Assembly (NCBI GenBank): GCA_001556025.1
Contig: LSIB01000136.1
Location: 124,001 to 188,000 of the forward strand
Source: Rhizobiales bacterium CCH3-A5
GTDB lineage: Bacteria; Pseudomonadota; Alphaproteobacteria; Rhizobiales; Beijerinckiaceae
Length of the DNA: 64,000 nucleotides
Direction of reading: 5' to 3'
Positions 1-6,985 of the stretch are shown here, piece after piece. The position numbers were made by a program, and so were the translations under genes. The notes below the pieces were generated by a model. It was given only the letters and a program-made list of their open reading frames with translations. It ran no database searches and was not told where the DNA came from. The first letter of the stretch is position 1; every line of letters begins with the position of its first letter.

Positions 1-383
1 GGCTCGACCCCGCCCTGACCGCGATGGCCCAGCGCCAGGCCGACGCCATGGTGGCGGCCAATACGCTGTCCCATGACGTCGGCGGCAGTTTTCAAGCGCG
101 CGTCCACGGAGCCGGGCTCGATGCCGCCCGCGCGGCCGAAAACCTCGGAGCGGGCTACTACTCGACGGAGGAGGCGTTCTCCGGATGGCGGAATTCGACA
201 GGCCACGATGCCAACCTCCGCATGGCCGAGGCGACCCGCTTCGGCATCGCACTCGCCAAGGATCCGCAGACGCAGTACCGCGCATGGTGGGCGCTGGTCA
301 TCGCCGGGGATGCTCCGAAGCGGCAGGAACCGAGCGCGGGGCCGGTGGGATACTTTGGCTCGAATTTACCGATCCCCAGGTGA
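1..383 (+). CDS. CAP/SCP-domain (YkwD-like) secreted protein, 5' truncated
   Basis: The frame is open from the window edge (codons from base 3 read LDPALTAM), so the true start lies outside and only the C-terminal part, about 126 residues, is seen. The pattern LTAMAQRQADAMVAANTLSHD followed by ARAAENLGAGY and W..S.GH..NL is typical of the CAP superfamily (YkwD/allergen V5/Tpx-1 type): an early helix, the AAENL strand and the SxGHxxNLR loop. The last residues (VGYFGS) match the usual buried C-terminal strand. Such bacterial proteins are normally exported with unknown substrate. The signal peptide cannot be checked here. Family call firm, function unknown. Confidence 0.8.
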   Translation, partial: LDPALTAMAQRQADAMVAANTLSHDVGGSFQARVHGAGLDAARAAENLGAGYYSTEEAFSGWRNSTGHDANLRMAEATRFGIALAKDPQTQYRAWWALVIAGDAPKRQEPSAGPVGYFGSNLPIPR

Positions 384-441
384 GGCGCAGCCATTGCGCC
401 ACGCAAGGAATTTCCTTACATTCTGACGGCGTGGGGACGCC

Positions 442-657
442 ATGATTATCAGCAAGCTGACCAGCAAGGCTCAAACGACGATCCCGCAACCGGTGCGGAA
501 TGCCTTGCGCCTGAAGGATGGCGACGAGATCGCTTATGTCATCGCCGACGACCATGTGATTATCCGCAAGGCTGGTCACGGCGTCGCGGATGATCCCTTC
601 GCGACATTCGACGAGTGGAACGGCGAAGCGGACCGCAAAGCCTATGCCGGGCTTTAG
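442..657 (+). CDS. AbrB/MazE-family antitoxin
   Basis: A 71-residue protein whose first 45 residues form a SpoVT/AbrB swapped-hairpin DNA-binding domain (ISKLTSKAQTTIP..VR..L.LKDGDEI.Y.I). The C-terminal tail (DDPFATFDEWNGEADRKAY) is the flexible, acidic part that in this class wraps the toxin. The gene overlaps the downstream MazF-like gene by 14 bases, the usual arrangement of a type II toxin-antitoxin pair in which antitoxin is made first and the complex represses the operon. The coding sequence looks less GC-rich than its neighbours, suggesting later acquisition. PrlF-type or MazE-type naming cannot be settled by eye. Confidence 0.85.
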   Translation: MIISKLTSKAQTTIPQPVRNALRLKDGDEIAYVIADDHVIIRKAGHGVADDPFATFDEWNGEADRKAYAGL

Positions 658-1012
658 CCAGGGCGACGTGGTTCGGGTTCCTTTTCCCTACACGGATCGC
701 TCGACCCGACAGAGCCGACCGGCGCTTGTGATATCCGCCGGCGGCATCGGTGAAAATGCCGCGCTACTCTGGGTCGTTATGATCACAAGTGCGGAAAATC
801 GTGGCTGGCCGGACGATATCGAGTTGGGAGAGCTTTATCGTGAAGCAGGCCTTCCGTCTCCCTCGATCATCAGGCCAAGCAAGCTGGCGATGATCGAAGC
901 GCGGTACGCCGAGCTATTGGGACGACTCGATTCAAGGTTGCTGTCGGTTGTGATGCTTCGGGTGCAACTCAACCTCGGCAGGCGGCAGCCCACCGCATCC
1001 GCGCTCACGTAA
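644..1012 (+). CDS. MazF/PemK-family endoribonuclease toxin
   Basis: The 122-residue protein starts at ATG 644, inside the antitoxin gene. The longer reading from 590 adds low-complexity sequence without family match. GDVVRVPFPYTD, the SRPALVIS strand and the S.IRP.KL....A....LG.L motif define the PemK/MazF barrel, an mRNA interferase that cleaves single-stranded RNA; the arginine in the SRPALV strand and the threonine/serine after MI in VVMITS are the residues expected at the active site. The gene ends 8 bases into the convergent methyltransferase gene. Toxin activity is inferred from family and context only. Confidence 0.85.
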   Translation: MPGFSQGDVVRVPFPYTDRSTRQSRPALVISAGGIGENAALLWVVMITSAENRGWPDDIELGELYREAGLPSPSIIRPSKLAMIEARYAELLGRLDSRLLSVVMLRVQLNLGRRQPTASALT

Positions 1013-1778
1013 TGTCCGCCAGCCGCGTATCCTGCGACAGCACCAGACACCAGTGTGGCTCGAAGTCGGCCCCCAGCGGCCAGATGAAGTCCGCGAAGAT
1101 CGTCAGCATCCGCGCCTGGTATCGCTCGAACCAGTTCCTTTGGCAGAGCACGAACTTGGTCGCGCCGACGATGGTCTCCCGGTCGATCACGCAGAGCGGC
1201 ACGATGTCGGGATTGGCGTCGAGATAGGCCTGCACCGCGACCATCAGCGTCGGATAGCCGGGGTGCAGCATGTCGTCGAGCACGATCAGCCCGCCATCCT
1301 TCAGGCAGGCCGTGGCAAGGACGAGATCCTTGGCCAAAGCCGCGCGCGAATGCTCGCCGTCGATATGGACGAAGCGCAACGCCTGCCCACAGGCATGCCC
1401 GGTCAGATCGGACGGCGACATCGCGCCGCTGTCGCCCTTCACCGTGACCCGCCGCGACGGCGCGATGCCATGGCGAAAACAGTTCGCCTCGAAGCGGTCC
1501 TTCACCTCCGGATTGGGCCAGGAGAAGATGTCGATGCCGAGCGCGATCTCGCCCGGCTCCAGCGCATGCGCCAGCGCGATGAAGAAGCGGCCCTCGAACG
1601 CGCCGATCTCGGCGATCGGTCCCGTCACCCCCTCCTCGGTCTGCAGCCGCAGCAGGCGCGCGCAGGTGGCGGCCGCAAAGCGCGACGACATGCCGACCAC
1701 GCTGTCATAGCCGTTGGCGAGATAGGTCTCGACCGCCGCGCAGCCGGGGGACGGGACCTTGCTGTTCATGTCGCTCAT
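1005..1778 (-). CDS. class I SAM-dependent methyltransferase (Methyltransf_24 type)
   Basis: A 257-residue protein. The start at 1778 is chosen because its ATG overlaps the stop of the upstream DUF486 gene (ATGA), implying translational coupling; a longer reading frame exists but its extra residues lie inside that gene. Motif I of the Rossmann methyltransferase is IAEIGAFEGRFFIAL (about residues 55-69), then GIDIF for the ribose-binding acidic strand, FVHIDGEHS and LIVLDDMLHPGYP. The HIDGEHS/DD pair is characteristic of Methyltransf_24 enzymes, many of which act on sugars or unknown small molecules. The substrate cannot be told. Pairing with a DMT-like membrane protein may be functional or accidental. 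Confidence 0.75.
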   Translation of the reverse strand: MSDMNSKVPSPGCAAVETYLANGYDSVVGMSSRFAAATCARLLRLQTEEGVTGPIAEIGAFEGRFFIALAHALEPGEIALGIDIFSWPNPEVKDRFEANCFRHGIAPSRRVTVKGDSGAMSPSDLTGHACGQALRFVHIDGEHSRAALAKDLVLATACLKDGGLIVLDDMLHPGYPTLMVAVQAYLDANPDIVPLCVIDRETIVGATKFVLCQRNWFERYQARMLTIFADFIWPLGADFEPHWCLVLSQDTRLADIT

Positions 1779-2131
1779 GCCTTGGCCTGGAAGATGAAGA
1801 ACGCCCCGGCCGCGATCAGCGCAAAACCGACGCAATGCTGCCAGGTCAGGGATTCCTTGAGCCAGAACACCGAGAACAGCGCGAAGACGGTGAGCGTGAT
1901 CACCTCCTGCATCGTCTTCAGCTCGGCCGCCGAATAGACCGCCGAACCGATGCGGTTGGCCGGCACGGCGAGCATGTACTCCGGCAGCGCGATCATCCAG
2001 CTTGCGAGGATGGCCAGCCAGATCGCCGTGCTCTTGTAGGAAAGATGCCCGTACCAGGCGAAGGTCATGAAGAAGTTGGAGCCGATCAGCATCAGGATCG
2101 GCATCAGATGGGCCGTGGTCATCGCGGGCAT
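1775..2131 (-). CDS. DUF486 (DMT-superfamily-like) small membrane protein
   Basis: A 118-residue inner-membrane protein with four hydrophobic helices. The motifs SNFFMTFAWYGHL, WMIALPEY..AVPANRIG and LK.MQEVITL.VF..FS are characteristic of DUF486, a small drug/metabolite-transporter-like family. DUF486 genes usually stand alone and no substrate is established. It is the first gene of a two-gene unit with the methyltransferase, whose start codon overlaps its stop. The start could also be the internal ATG a few codons later; the difference is minor. Confidence 0.85.
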   Translation of the reverse strand: MPAMTTAHLMPILMLIGSNFFMTFAWYGHLSYKSTAIWLAILASWMIALPEYMLAVPANRIGSAVYSAAELKTMQEVITLTVFALFSVFWLKESLTWQHCVGFALIAAGAFFIFQAKA

Positions 2132-2198
2132 GGTAGGGAGGTTCCGGAGGCTTGAGACGCTGGGAACCCTAGCGGGACGCGTCTGTTCCCGATAGCTC

Positions 2199-2459
2199 TC
2201 AGCCGAAGCGCAGCTTCATCGTCACGATCAGGAGAACCAGCGCCAGCGTGAGCCCGTTGGCGACGATGACCGGCCAGGAGCCGATCTGGAGGCCGTAGGT
2301 GAGCCACAGCGCCGTGCCTGCCGCGAAGAGCGACTGCGTCCACAGCGAAATGGCGCGCGTGTCGCGGGTGCGTATGGTCCGCCAGGCCTGCGGCAGCCAG
2401 CACAGGCTGGTCAGGGCGGCTGCGACGAAGCCGAGGGTCTCGACGGCGGTTGGCGACAT
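2199..2459 (-). CDS. SemiSWEET sugar transporter (PQ-loop)
   Basis: An 86-residue protein with three predicted membrane helices forming one triple-helix bundle. It carries the PQ-loop signature (LCWLPQAWRTIRTRDTRAISL) in helix 1 and an asparagine in helix 3 (VIVANGLTLAL), the hallmark of bacterial SemiSWEETs that work as homodimers in facilitated sugar diffusion across the inner membrane. Length matches the family. It is on the same strand as the DUF486 gene but separated by about 70 bases. Substrate is unknown. Confidence 0.9.
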   Translation of the reverse strand: MSPTAVETLGFVAAALTSLCWLPQAWRTIRTRDTRAISLWTQSLFAAGTALWLTYGLQIGSWPVIVANGLTLALVLLIVTMKLRFG

Positions 2460-2590
2460 GGTCTCGGCTTCCCGATTGAACGCCGCCCCTCATAGTCGGA
2501 TTCGCCGGCTCGCGCTGCATATCCGCGATGGTTAATCTCCGTTAACCGGCGCGCCCCAAAATCGCGCCAGTTCGATGATTCGGTGGACCC

Positions 2591-3772
2591 ATGCGCGCAA
2601 CCCTCCTCAGCCTGCCCCTCGTCCTCCTCGCCGCGACCGGCGCCCGGGCCGATTTCCAGTCCTGCGTCGCGGGGCTGCGTTCGGCCGCTGTCGCCAAGGG
2701 CGTCTCGAGCGCCACCTTCGACCGCGCCATGTCGGGCGTCACGCCCGACATGAAGGTGATCGAGCTGATGAACAACCAGCCCGAGTTCAAAACGCCGATC
2801 TGGGACTATCTCGGCACGCTCGTCGACGAGGAAAAGGTCGCCGAGGGTCGCGCCATGATGCGCCAGCACGCCGCGACGCTGGCCGCCGCCGAGAGCCGCT
2901 TCGGCGTCGATCGCCACACCATCGCCGCCGTCTGGGGCGTCGAAAGCGATTTCGGCAAGGCGCGCGGCCGGATGCCGCTTGTCCAGGCGCTTTCGACCGG
3001 AGCCTGCCTCGCGCCGCGCCGCAACGCCTTTTTCAAGGGCGAGTTGCTGGCGACACTGCAGATCATCCAGCGCGGCGACGTCCGCCCCGAGCGGCTGTTC
3101 GGCTCCTGGGCCGGAGCCTTCGGCCACACCCAGTTCATCCCCTCGACCTATCTCCGGCTCGCCGTCGACGGCGACGGCGACGGCCGGCGCGATCTCGTCG
3201 ATTCCATCCCCGACGCGCTGCATTCGACCGCCAACTTCATGGACAAGGCCGGCTGGATCACTGGCGCGACCTGGGGCTACGAGGTCAGGGTGCCCGCGGG
3301 CTATTCGGGCCCGACCGGCCGCAATCCCAAGCAGCCGGTCTCGAGCTGGGCCTCGCGCGGCATCGTCAAGTTCGACGGCTCGGCGCTGACCGGCTCGGGC
3401 AATGCAGGCCTCCTGATGCCGGCCGGGCGCAGCGGCCCCGCCTTCCTCGTCTTCAAGAATTACGATGCCGCCTACAGCTACAACGGCGCCGATTCCTACG
3501 CGCTCGCCATCTCGCTGCTTTCGGACCGTCTGCGCGGCAGGCCCGGGGTCCAGGGCGAGTGGCCGACCGACGATCTGCCGCTCTCTCGCGAGCAGCGCCG
3601 CGAGCTCCAGCGCCTGCTGATCGCGCGGGGCTTCGATGTCGGCGAGCCGGACGGTGCGGTCGGCGCGCTGACGCGCGGCGCGATCAAGCAGATTGAGGCC
3701 AAGCTCGGCATGGCCCAGACCGGTCGGCCAGGCGAGAAGGTGCTTCGGGCGCTGAAGGGCGGCCGGGTTTAG
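2591..3772 (+). CDS. lytic murein transglycosylase, MltB family, with C-terminal peptidoglycan-binding domain
   Basis: A 393-residue exported enzyme that cleaves the MurNAc-GlcNAc bond of peptidoglycan with formation of 1,6-anhydroMurNAc. A cleavable signal peptide (residues 1-20, ending GARA) is followed by the SLT_2 domain (about 23-320) with the catalytic glutamate in WGVESDFGKARG (E118), AFGHTQFIPSTY and the aspartate-rich DGDGDGRRDL segment. A PG_binding_1 domain closes the protein (about 330-390, LSREQRRELQRLL.ARGFDVGEPDG). There is no lipobox, so this is a soluble periplasmic MltB-like enzyme. It is transcribed alone. Confidence 0.92.
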   Translation: MRATLLSLPLVLLAATGARADFQSCVAGLRSAAVAKGVSSATFDRAMSGVTPDMKVIELMNNQPEFKTPIWDYLGTLVDEEKVAEGRAMMRQHAATLAAAESRFGVDRHTIAAVWGVESDFGKARGRMPLVQALSTGACLAPRRNAFFKGELLATLQIIQRGDVRPERLFGSWAGAFGHTQFIPSTYLRLAVDGDGDGRRDLVDSIPDALHSTANFMDKAGWITGATWGYEVRVPAGYSGPTGRNPKQPVSSWASRGIVKFDGSALTGSGNAGLLMPAGRSGPAFLVFKNYDAAYSYNGADSYALAISLLSDRLRGRPGVQGEWPTDDLPLSREQRRELQRLLIARGFDVGEPDGAVGALTRGAIKQIEAKLGMAQTGRPGEKVLRALKGGRV

Positions 3773-3774
3773 GC

Positions 3775-4029
3775 TTAGACAAGCGCTTTCGGATGCCGAG
3801 ACGGGTTGCCGTCAAAACAATCGCCGCAAGGACATCCCTTGTGACGATGCTTGTGCTCAAAATGAGCGCGCTGACCGTCGCTTCCCATTTTATGCGCGCG
3901 AACCTGCCCGTGGCATTCGACACAACGCATTCGACGATCCGAAGCGAGAGTGAGCGCCCGTTCCAGTTCGATAAGCGTCCACACCCCGCGCAAGTATAGT
4001 TCGCAAGCCGTCGCAATTTTTCGTTCCAT
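3775..4029 (-). CDS. small Cys/His-rich hypothetical protein
   Basis: An 84-residue protein when started at MERKIATACELYL (ATG 4029); 27 more codons are open upstream but look non-coding. An N-terminal helical half (CELYLRGVWTLIELERAL) precedes a compact metal-binding-like half: CVECHGQVRAHK, then AHFEHKHRHKGCPCGDC. The C-x2-C plus HFEH arrangement resembles the N-terminal zinc ribbon of CoiA-like proteins and of some nuclease-associated domains. I recall similar short orphans in Bradyrhizobium-type genomes but cannot name a function. The DNA here is visibly less GC-rich than its flanks, consistent with transfer. It converges on the transglycosylase gene with 2 bases between stops. Confidence 0.65.
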   Translation of the reverse strand: MERKIATACELYLRGVWTLIELERALTLASDRRMRCVECHGQVRAHKMGSDGQRAHFEHKHRHKGCPCGDCFDGNPSRHPKALV

Positions 4030-4078
4030 CTGACAGTTTTGTCGATCCGTGACTAGCAGGTCAATCGGTGAATTCAGC

Positions 4079-4483
4079 ATGAGCATTGTTAACCGCCGCC
4101 TGATCTCCACCGGCTCGCCCTTCGAGACCGCCTTTGGCTATTCCCGCGCGGTCGTCGACGGTGATCTCGTCTTCGTCTCTGGCACCACCGGTTACGACTA
4201 CGTCACCATGACCTTGCCGGACGATGCAGCCGAGCAGGCGCGCAACATATTCCGTACGCTCGACGCCGTGCTGACCGAGGCCGGCTCCTCGCTCTCGCAG
4301 GTGGTGCGGGCCCAGTATTTCGTCACCGACCGGAGCTATTGCGAGCCGGTACTGGCGGTTTGCGGTGAGGTCTTCGGCGCGATCAGGCCGGCCGCAGGCA
4401 TCTATGTGGTGATGGGTCTGCTGAAGCCGGAGATGAAGGTCGAGATCGAGGTCACGGCGCGGCTCACGCATCCGTCAGACTGA
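4079..4483 (+). CDS. RidA family protein (enamine/imine deaminase)
   Basis: A 134-residue member of the YjgF/YER057c/UK114 family, which hydrolyses reactive enamine/imine intermediates released by PLP enzymes. Start chosen at MSIVNRRL (ATG 4079) rather than 4049, because the family begins about here. Family features: the G.P.E..FGYSRAV.. opening, VFVSGTTGYD in place of the common SGQ, EAGSSLSQVVRAQYFVTD, and the closing VEIEVTA strand. The canonical active-site arginine (SxGxxPxxR) is not evident in this subgroup, where an arginine appears at VRAQYFVTDRSY. Deaminase activity is therefore less certain than fold. Monocistronic. Confidence 0.82.
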   Translation: MSIVNRRLISTGSPFETAFGYSRAVVDGDLVFVSGTTGYDYVTMTLPDDAAEQARNIFRTLDAVLTEAGSSLSQVVRAQYFVTDRSYCEPVLAVCGEVFGAIRPAAGIYVVMGLLKPEMKVEIEVTARLTHPSD

Positions 4484-4570
4484 CGCGGGAACCTTGCGCC
4501 GAAGCGTTCGTTGGTGCGGCAGGGATAGCGGAAGCCAGACTTCCGGCACCGTCCACGAAAGGATAAAGCC

Positions 4571-4903
4571 ATGATCAGGAAACTCGCCCTCGCGGCCACC
4601 GTCGCCCTCATTCCCGTCGCCGCCTTCGCCCAGGGCCAGGGACAGCCCAACGGCCTGCCCGAAGCGCCCGGCATGAACGCCCCCGCCTCCAAGCGCTTCC
4701 AGGAATACGTCATCCAGCAGCGGCCGACGTCCTACAGCTACGGGCAGCCGGTCACCGTCGGCACCGTGCTCCCGCAGGACGGCGTGACCTATTACGAGGT
4801 TCCCGCCGAATACGGCGTGACCGGCCAGCGCTACACCGTGATCGACAACCGCACCGTCCTCGTCGATCCCCGCACCCGTCGGATCGTGCAGATCATCCAG
4901 TAA
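4571..4903 (+). CDS. DUF1236 domain-containing secreted protein
   Basis: A 110-residue protein with a signal peptide (residues 1-20, LAATVALIPVAAFA) and a C-terminal DUF1236 unit: VGTVLPQDGVTYYEVPAEYGVTGQRY followed by YTVIDNRTVLVDPRTRRIVQII. DUF1236 is frequent in Rhizobiales, often as repeats in periplasmic proteins of unknown role; this one has a single copy. A rho-independent terminator follows about 20 bases after the stop. Ribosome-binding sequence GAAAGGATAAAGCC precedes the ATG. Confidence 0.88.
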   Translation: MIRKLALAATVALIPVAAFAQGQGQPNGLPEAPGMNAPASKRFQEYVIQQRPTSYSYGQPVTVGTVLPQDGVTYYEVPAEYGVTGQRYTVIDNRTVLVDPRTRRIVQIIQ

Positions 4904-4924
4904 GCCTCGCGGCTTGCGACCGAA

Positions 4925-4953
4925 GCCCGCTCCCGAAAGGGGGCGGGCTTTTT
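4925..4953 (+). terminator. rho-independent terminator after the DUF1236 gene
   Basis: Arms GCCCGCTCCC (4925-4934) and GGGGGCGGGC (4939-4948) pair with one G-T wobble around a GAAA loop, followed directly by TTTTT (4949-4953). Confidence 0.9.
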
Positions 4954-5076
4954 CGCGGTCGGAACACGCCGGTGCGCCTGCGGCAATCCGCCATTGGTCG
5001 TTCAGCCGGTTTACAGCCATGGCCTCCGCGGTCATCCTGCCTCCCAATACGACAAGAACAGCCAAGGGAGGCGACC

Positions 5077-5406
5077 ATGTGCCGTATCTTTTCGGCCCAG
5101 ACGGCCGATCGCTACGCCTATCAGACCCGCTCGATCCGGCTCGGCGGACATGCCACCTCGATCCGGCTCGAGGCGGCTTTCTGGGACATCCTCGAAGAGA
5201 TCGCGCTGCTGCAGAACGTCACGCTCGGCCGCTTTCTCAGCAAGCTCCATGACGAGGTGCTGGAGTTCAACGACGAGACGATGAACTTCACCTCGCTGCT
5301 GCGCTGCGCCTGCCTGACCTATCTGGCTGAGGTGCGAGGCCAGGACGAGAACGGCGAGAAGCTCAGGCGCGATGCGGTCCTGGCCTTTCACCACGCCGCC
5401 GAGTGA
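5077..5406 (+). CDS. ribbon-helix-helix domain protein
   Basis: A 109-residue protein; the start at 5077 is supported by the Shine-Dalgarno-like AAGGGAGG at 5063-5070 and by family length, while the longer frame from 4972 adds unrelated sequence. RSIRLGGHATSIRLEAAFWDILEEIA is the ribbon-helix-helix segment (RHH_4 type in alphaproteobacteria), with LGRFLSKLHDEVLE as the following helix and SLLRCACLTYLAE near the C-terminus. Such proteins are thought to bind DNA but targets are unknown. No toxin gene adjoins it, so it is unlikely to be an antitoxin. Confidence 0.8.
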   Translation: MCRIFSAQTADRYAYQTRSIRLGGHATSIRLEAAFWDILEEIALLQNVTLGRFLSKLHDEVLEFNDETMNFTSLLRCACLTYLAEVRGQDENGEKLRRDAVLAFHHAAE

Positions 5407-5426
5407 GCCCCGACCAACTTTAGTTT

Positions 5427-5444
5427 GTAGTAATCCTATACTAC
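5427..5444. promoter_or_regulatory. AT-rich inverted repeat upstream of the dehydrogenase operon
   Basis: GTAGTA (5427-5432) and TACTAC (5439-5444) form a perfect 6-bp inverted repeat with a 6-base spacer inside an AT-rich island (5415-5444) in otherwise GC-rich DNA, 59 bases upstream of the cytochrome c start. This looks like a regulator site for the operon; the binding protein is unknown and no regulator gene adjoins. Confidence 0.4.
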
Positions 5445-5502
5445 CCGCTGCCGCGCGCGGGCTCCTAGGCTCTGTTGACCTGATCGAGAGAGGTCGAGAG
5501 CC

Positions 5503-5946
5503 TTGCCTTCGCATCCTGCCGGCCGCGTCTGGCGCGTCGTCGCAGCCTTCGTTTCCAGAAGCCCGTTTGCCGGTGTGGCCGCGTGCGGCCTCGGCCTCCT
5601 GCTGACGCCAGCGCCCGCATCCGCGCAGGACATCGACCTCGCCAAGGCCCGCCAGCAATTCGTCGCGAGTTGCGGCGTCTGCCACACCGCCGACAAGGGC
5701 GGGCCCAACCGCCAGGGCCCCAATGTCTACGACATCATCGGCAAGCCGGCGGCAGCCCGAGAAGGCTTCAAATTCTCCGAACCGCTGAAGAGCTCCGGCT
5801 TCGTCTGGGACGAGGCGACGCTCGACCGCTGGATCGAGGATGCCCAGGCGATGCGCCCGGGCACGATCATGGCTTACCGCCAGCGCGACGCCGAGCGGCG
5901 CAAGCTCATCATCGCCTATCTGAAGACCCTGACCGAACCCAAATAG
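5503..5946 (+). CDS. class I c-type cytochrome (electron acceptor of the adjacent dehydrogenase)
   Basis: A 147-residue exported cytochrome starting at TTG 5503, preceded by GAGAGAGGTCGAGAG. A long N-region and hydrophobic segment (about 20-41, ending ASA) form the signal peptide. One heme-binding motif CGVCH lies at 57-61, then KGGPNRQGPNVYDIIGKPAA typical of small class I cytochromes c, and PGTIMAY supplies the likely methionine ligand (M123). It heads a same-strand run with a VOC protein, a Tat-signal small subunit and a GMC dehydrogenase, so it most likely takes electrons from that dehydrogenase in the periplasm. A single heme contrasts with the tri-heme cytochrome of the Burkholderia glucose dehydrogenase complex. 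Confidence 0.88.
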   Translation: MPSHPAGRVWRVVAAFVSRSPFAGVAACGLGLLLTPAPASAQDIDLAKARQQFVASCGVCHTADKGGPNRQGPNVYDIIGKPAAAREGFKFSEPLKSSGFVWDEATLDRWIEDAQAMRPGTIMAYRQRDAERRKLIIAYLKTLTEPK

Positions 5947-5959
5947 GAGACGAGCGCCC

Positions 5960-6355
5960 GTGGCCAAAGCTATCCACATGATGATCCGCGTGCTGGAGGA
6001 GGCCCGTTCGGTCGCCTTCTATGACGCAGCCTTCGGCCTGAAGATCGCCGATCGCTTCGCATTCGAGGGCTTCACGCTGGTCTATCTGCGCAATCCCAAG
6101 ATCGATTTCGAGGTCGAACTGACGATCAATCACGACCGCACCGAACCTTATGCGCTCGGCGACGGCTACGGCCACATCGCTTTCGCCGTCGCCGATCTCG
6201 ACGCAGAGCACGCCCGCTTCGCGGCGGCTGGCCTCAATCCCAATCCGGTCAAGGAATTCCACCGCGAGGGCGCGCTCCTCGCCAAGTTCTTTTTCGTCCA
6301 GGACCCCGACGGCTACAAGATCGAGGTCCTCCAGAAGCACGGCCGCTACCGCTGA
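5960..6355 (+). CDS. VOC-superfamily protein (glyoxalase I-like)
   Basis: A 131-residue protein starting at GTG 5960, 13 bases after the cytochrome stop. Two beta-alpha-beta-beta-beta modules are visible: HMMIRVLEEARSVAFYDAAFGLK and GHIAFAVADLDAEHARFAAAGL, ending FFVQDPDGYKIEV. Histidine near the start, glutamate in VEL, H in GHIAF and E in KIEV sit where glyoxalase I places its metal ligands, so a metal-dependent lyase or isomerase is plausible. No signal peptide is present although both neighbours are exported, implying a cytosolic step on the same substrate or its product. True lactoylglutathione lyase activity is unproven. Confidence 0.8.
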   Translation: MAKAIHMMIRVLEEARSVAFYDAAFGLKIADRFAFEGFTLVYLRNPKIDFEVELTINHDRTEPYALGDGYGHIAFAVADLDAEHARFAAAGLNPNPVKEFHREGALLAKFFFVQDPDGYKIEVLQKHGRYR

Positions 6356-6413
6356 GCGTCATGAAAGACCGGCGCAGCGGACCAAGGCGCCGGATCAAAA
6401 ACGGGAGGACACC

Positions 6414-6956
6414 ATGGCTCATCTGCAAGAAGCCGCCGCGAGACCGGCGCTCGACCGCCGCCAGTTCGTCACGGGCGCGGCGGCAGCCTCGATCGTGATC
6501 TCAGGCGGCGCGCTGATCCATTCGGCCGAGGCGTGGGGGCTGGAGGTCAAGGCGCTGAAGCCCGACACCATGCTGACGCTGATCAAGATGGCGCGCGACA
6601 TCTATCCTCATGACCGGCTCGCCGACCGCTTCTACGCGGTCGCGATGAAGTCCTATGACGAGAAGTCGGGCAAGGACGCCGTATTCAGGGCCGATATCGA
6701 GAAGAACGTCGCCGAGGTCAACGCGATCGCGGCCAGGCAGTTCAAACAGCCCTACGCGCAGGTCGGCTGGGAGAGCCAGCGGGTCAACCTGCTGCGCGCG
6801 ATCCAGAAGGGCAAGTTCTTCCAGGGCATCCGGTCCGGCCTCGTCGTGTCGCTCTACAACCAGCCGGAAGTCTGGCCGGTCTTCGGCTACGAGGGCGAGA
6901 GCGCGTCGCAGGGCGGCTATATCGCGCGCGGCTTCGGCGACATCGCCTGGCTCTGA
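6414..6956 (+). CDS. Tat-signal small subunit of a GMC dehydrogenase (gluconate 2-dehydrogenase subunit 3-like)
   Basis: A 180-residue protein; ATG 6414 follows GGGAGGACACC. The twin-arginine motif DRRQFVTGAAAASIVISGG (about 15-33) predicts Tat export. The rest matches the gluconate 2-dehydrogenase subunit 3 family: MLTLIKMARDIYPHDRLADRFY, a middle helical part and WP.FGYEGES...GGYI..GFGDI.WL. In known FAD dehydrogenase complexes this small subunit carries the Tat signal and escorts the catalytic subunit, which lacks its own; the GMC protein just downstream indeed has no signal peptide. The same role is inferred here. Confidence 0.88.
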   Translation: MAHLQEAAARPALDRRQFVTGAAAASIVISGGALIHSAEAWGLEVKALKPDTMLTLIKMARDIYPHDRLADRFYAVAMKSYDEKSGKDAVFRADIEKNVAEVNAIAARQFKQPYAQVGWESQRVNLLRAIQKGKFFQGIRSGLVVSLYNQPEVWPVFGYEGESASQGGYIARGFGDIAWL

Positions 6957-6985
6957 CCAATCATAAAAATCAGGAGGAGACAGCC

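Noticed and set aside
1053..1937. 294-codon plus-strand ORF opposite the methyltransferase
   Set aside because: Arg/Asp/Gln-rich shadow of the minus-strand methyltransferase and DUF486 genes, which carry recognisable motifs.
4079..4483. Chorismate mutase-like naming of the RidA homologue
   Set aside because: The overall motif order is YjgF/RidA; no evidence for chorismate chemistry.
5032..5979. 315-codon minus-strand ORF opposite the ribbon-helix-helix and cytochrome genes
   Set aside because: Antisense to two genes with clear domains and ribosome sites; no motif of its own.
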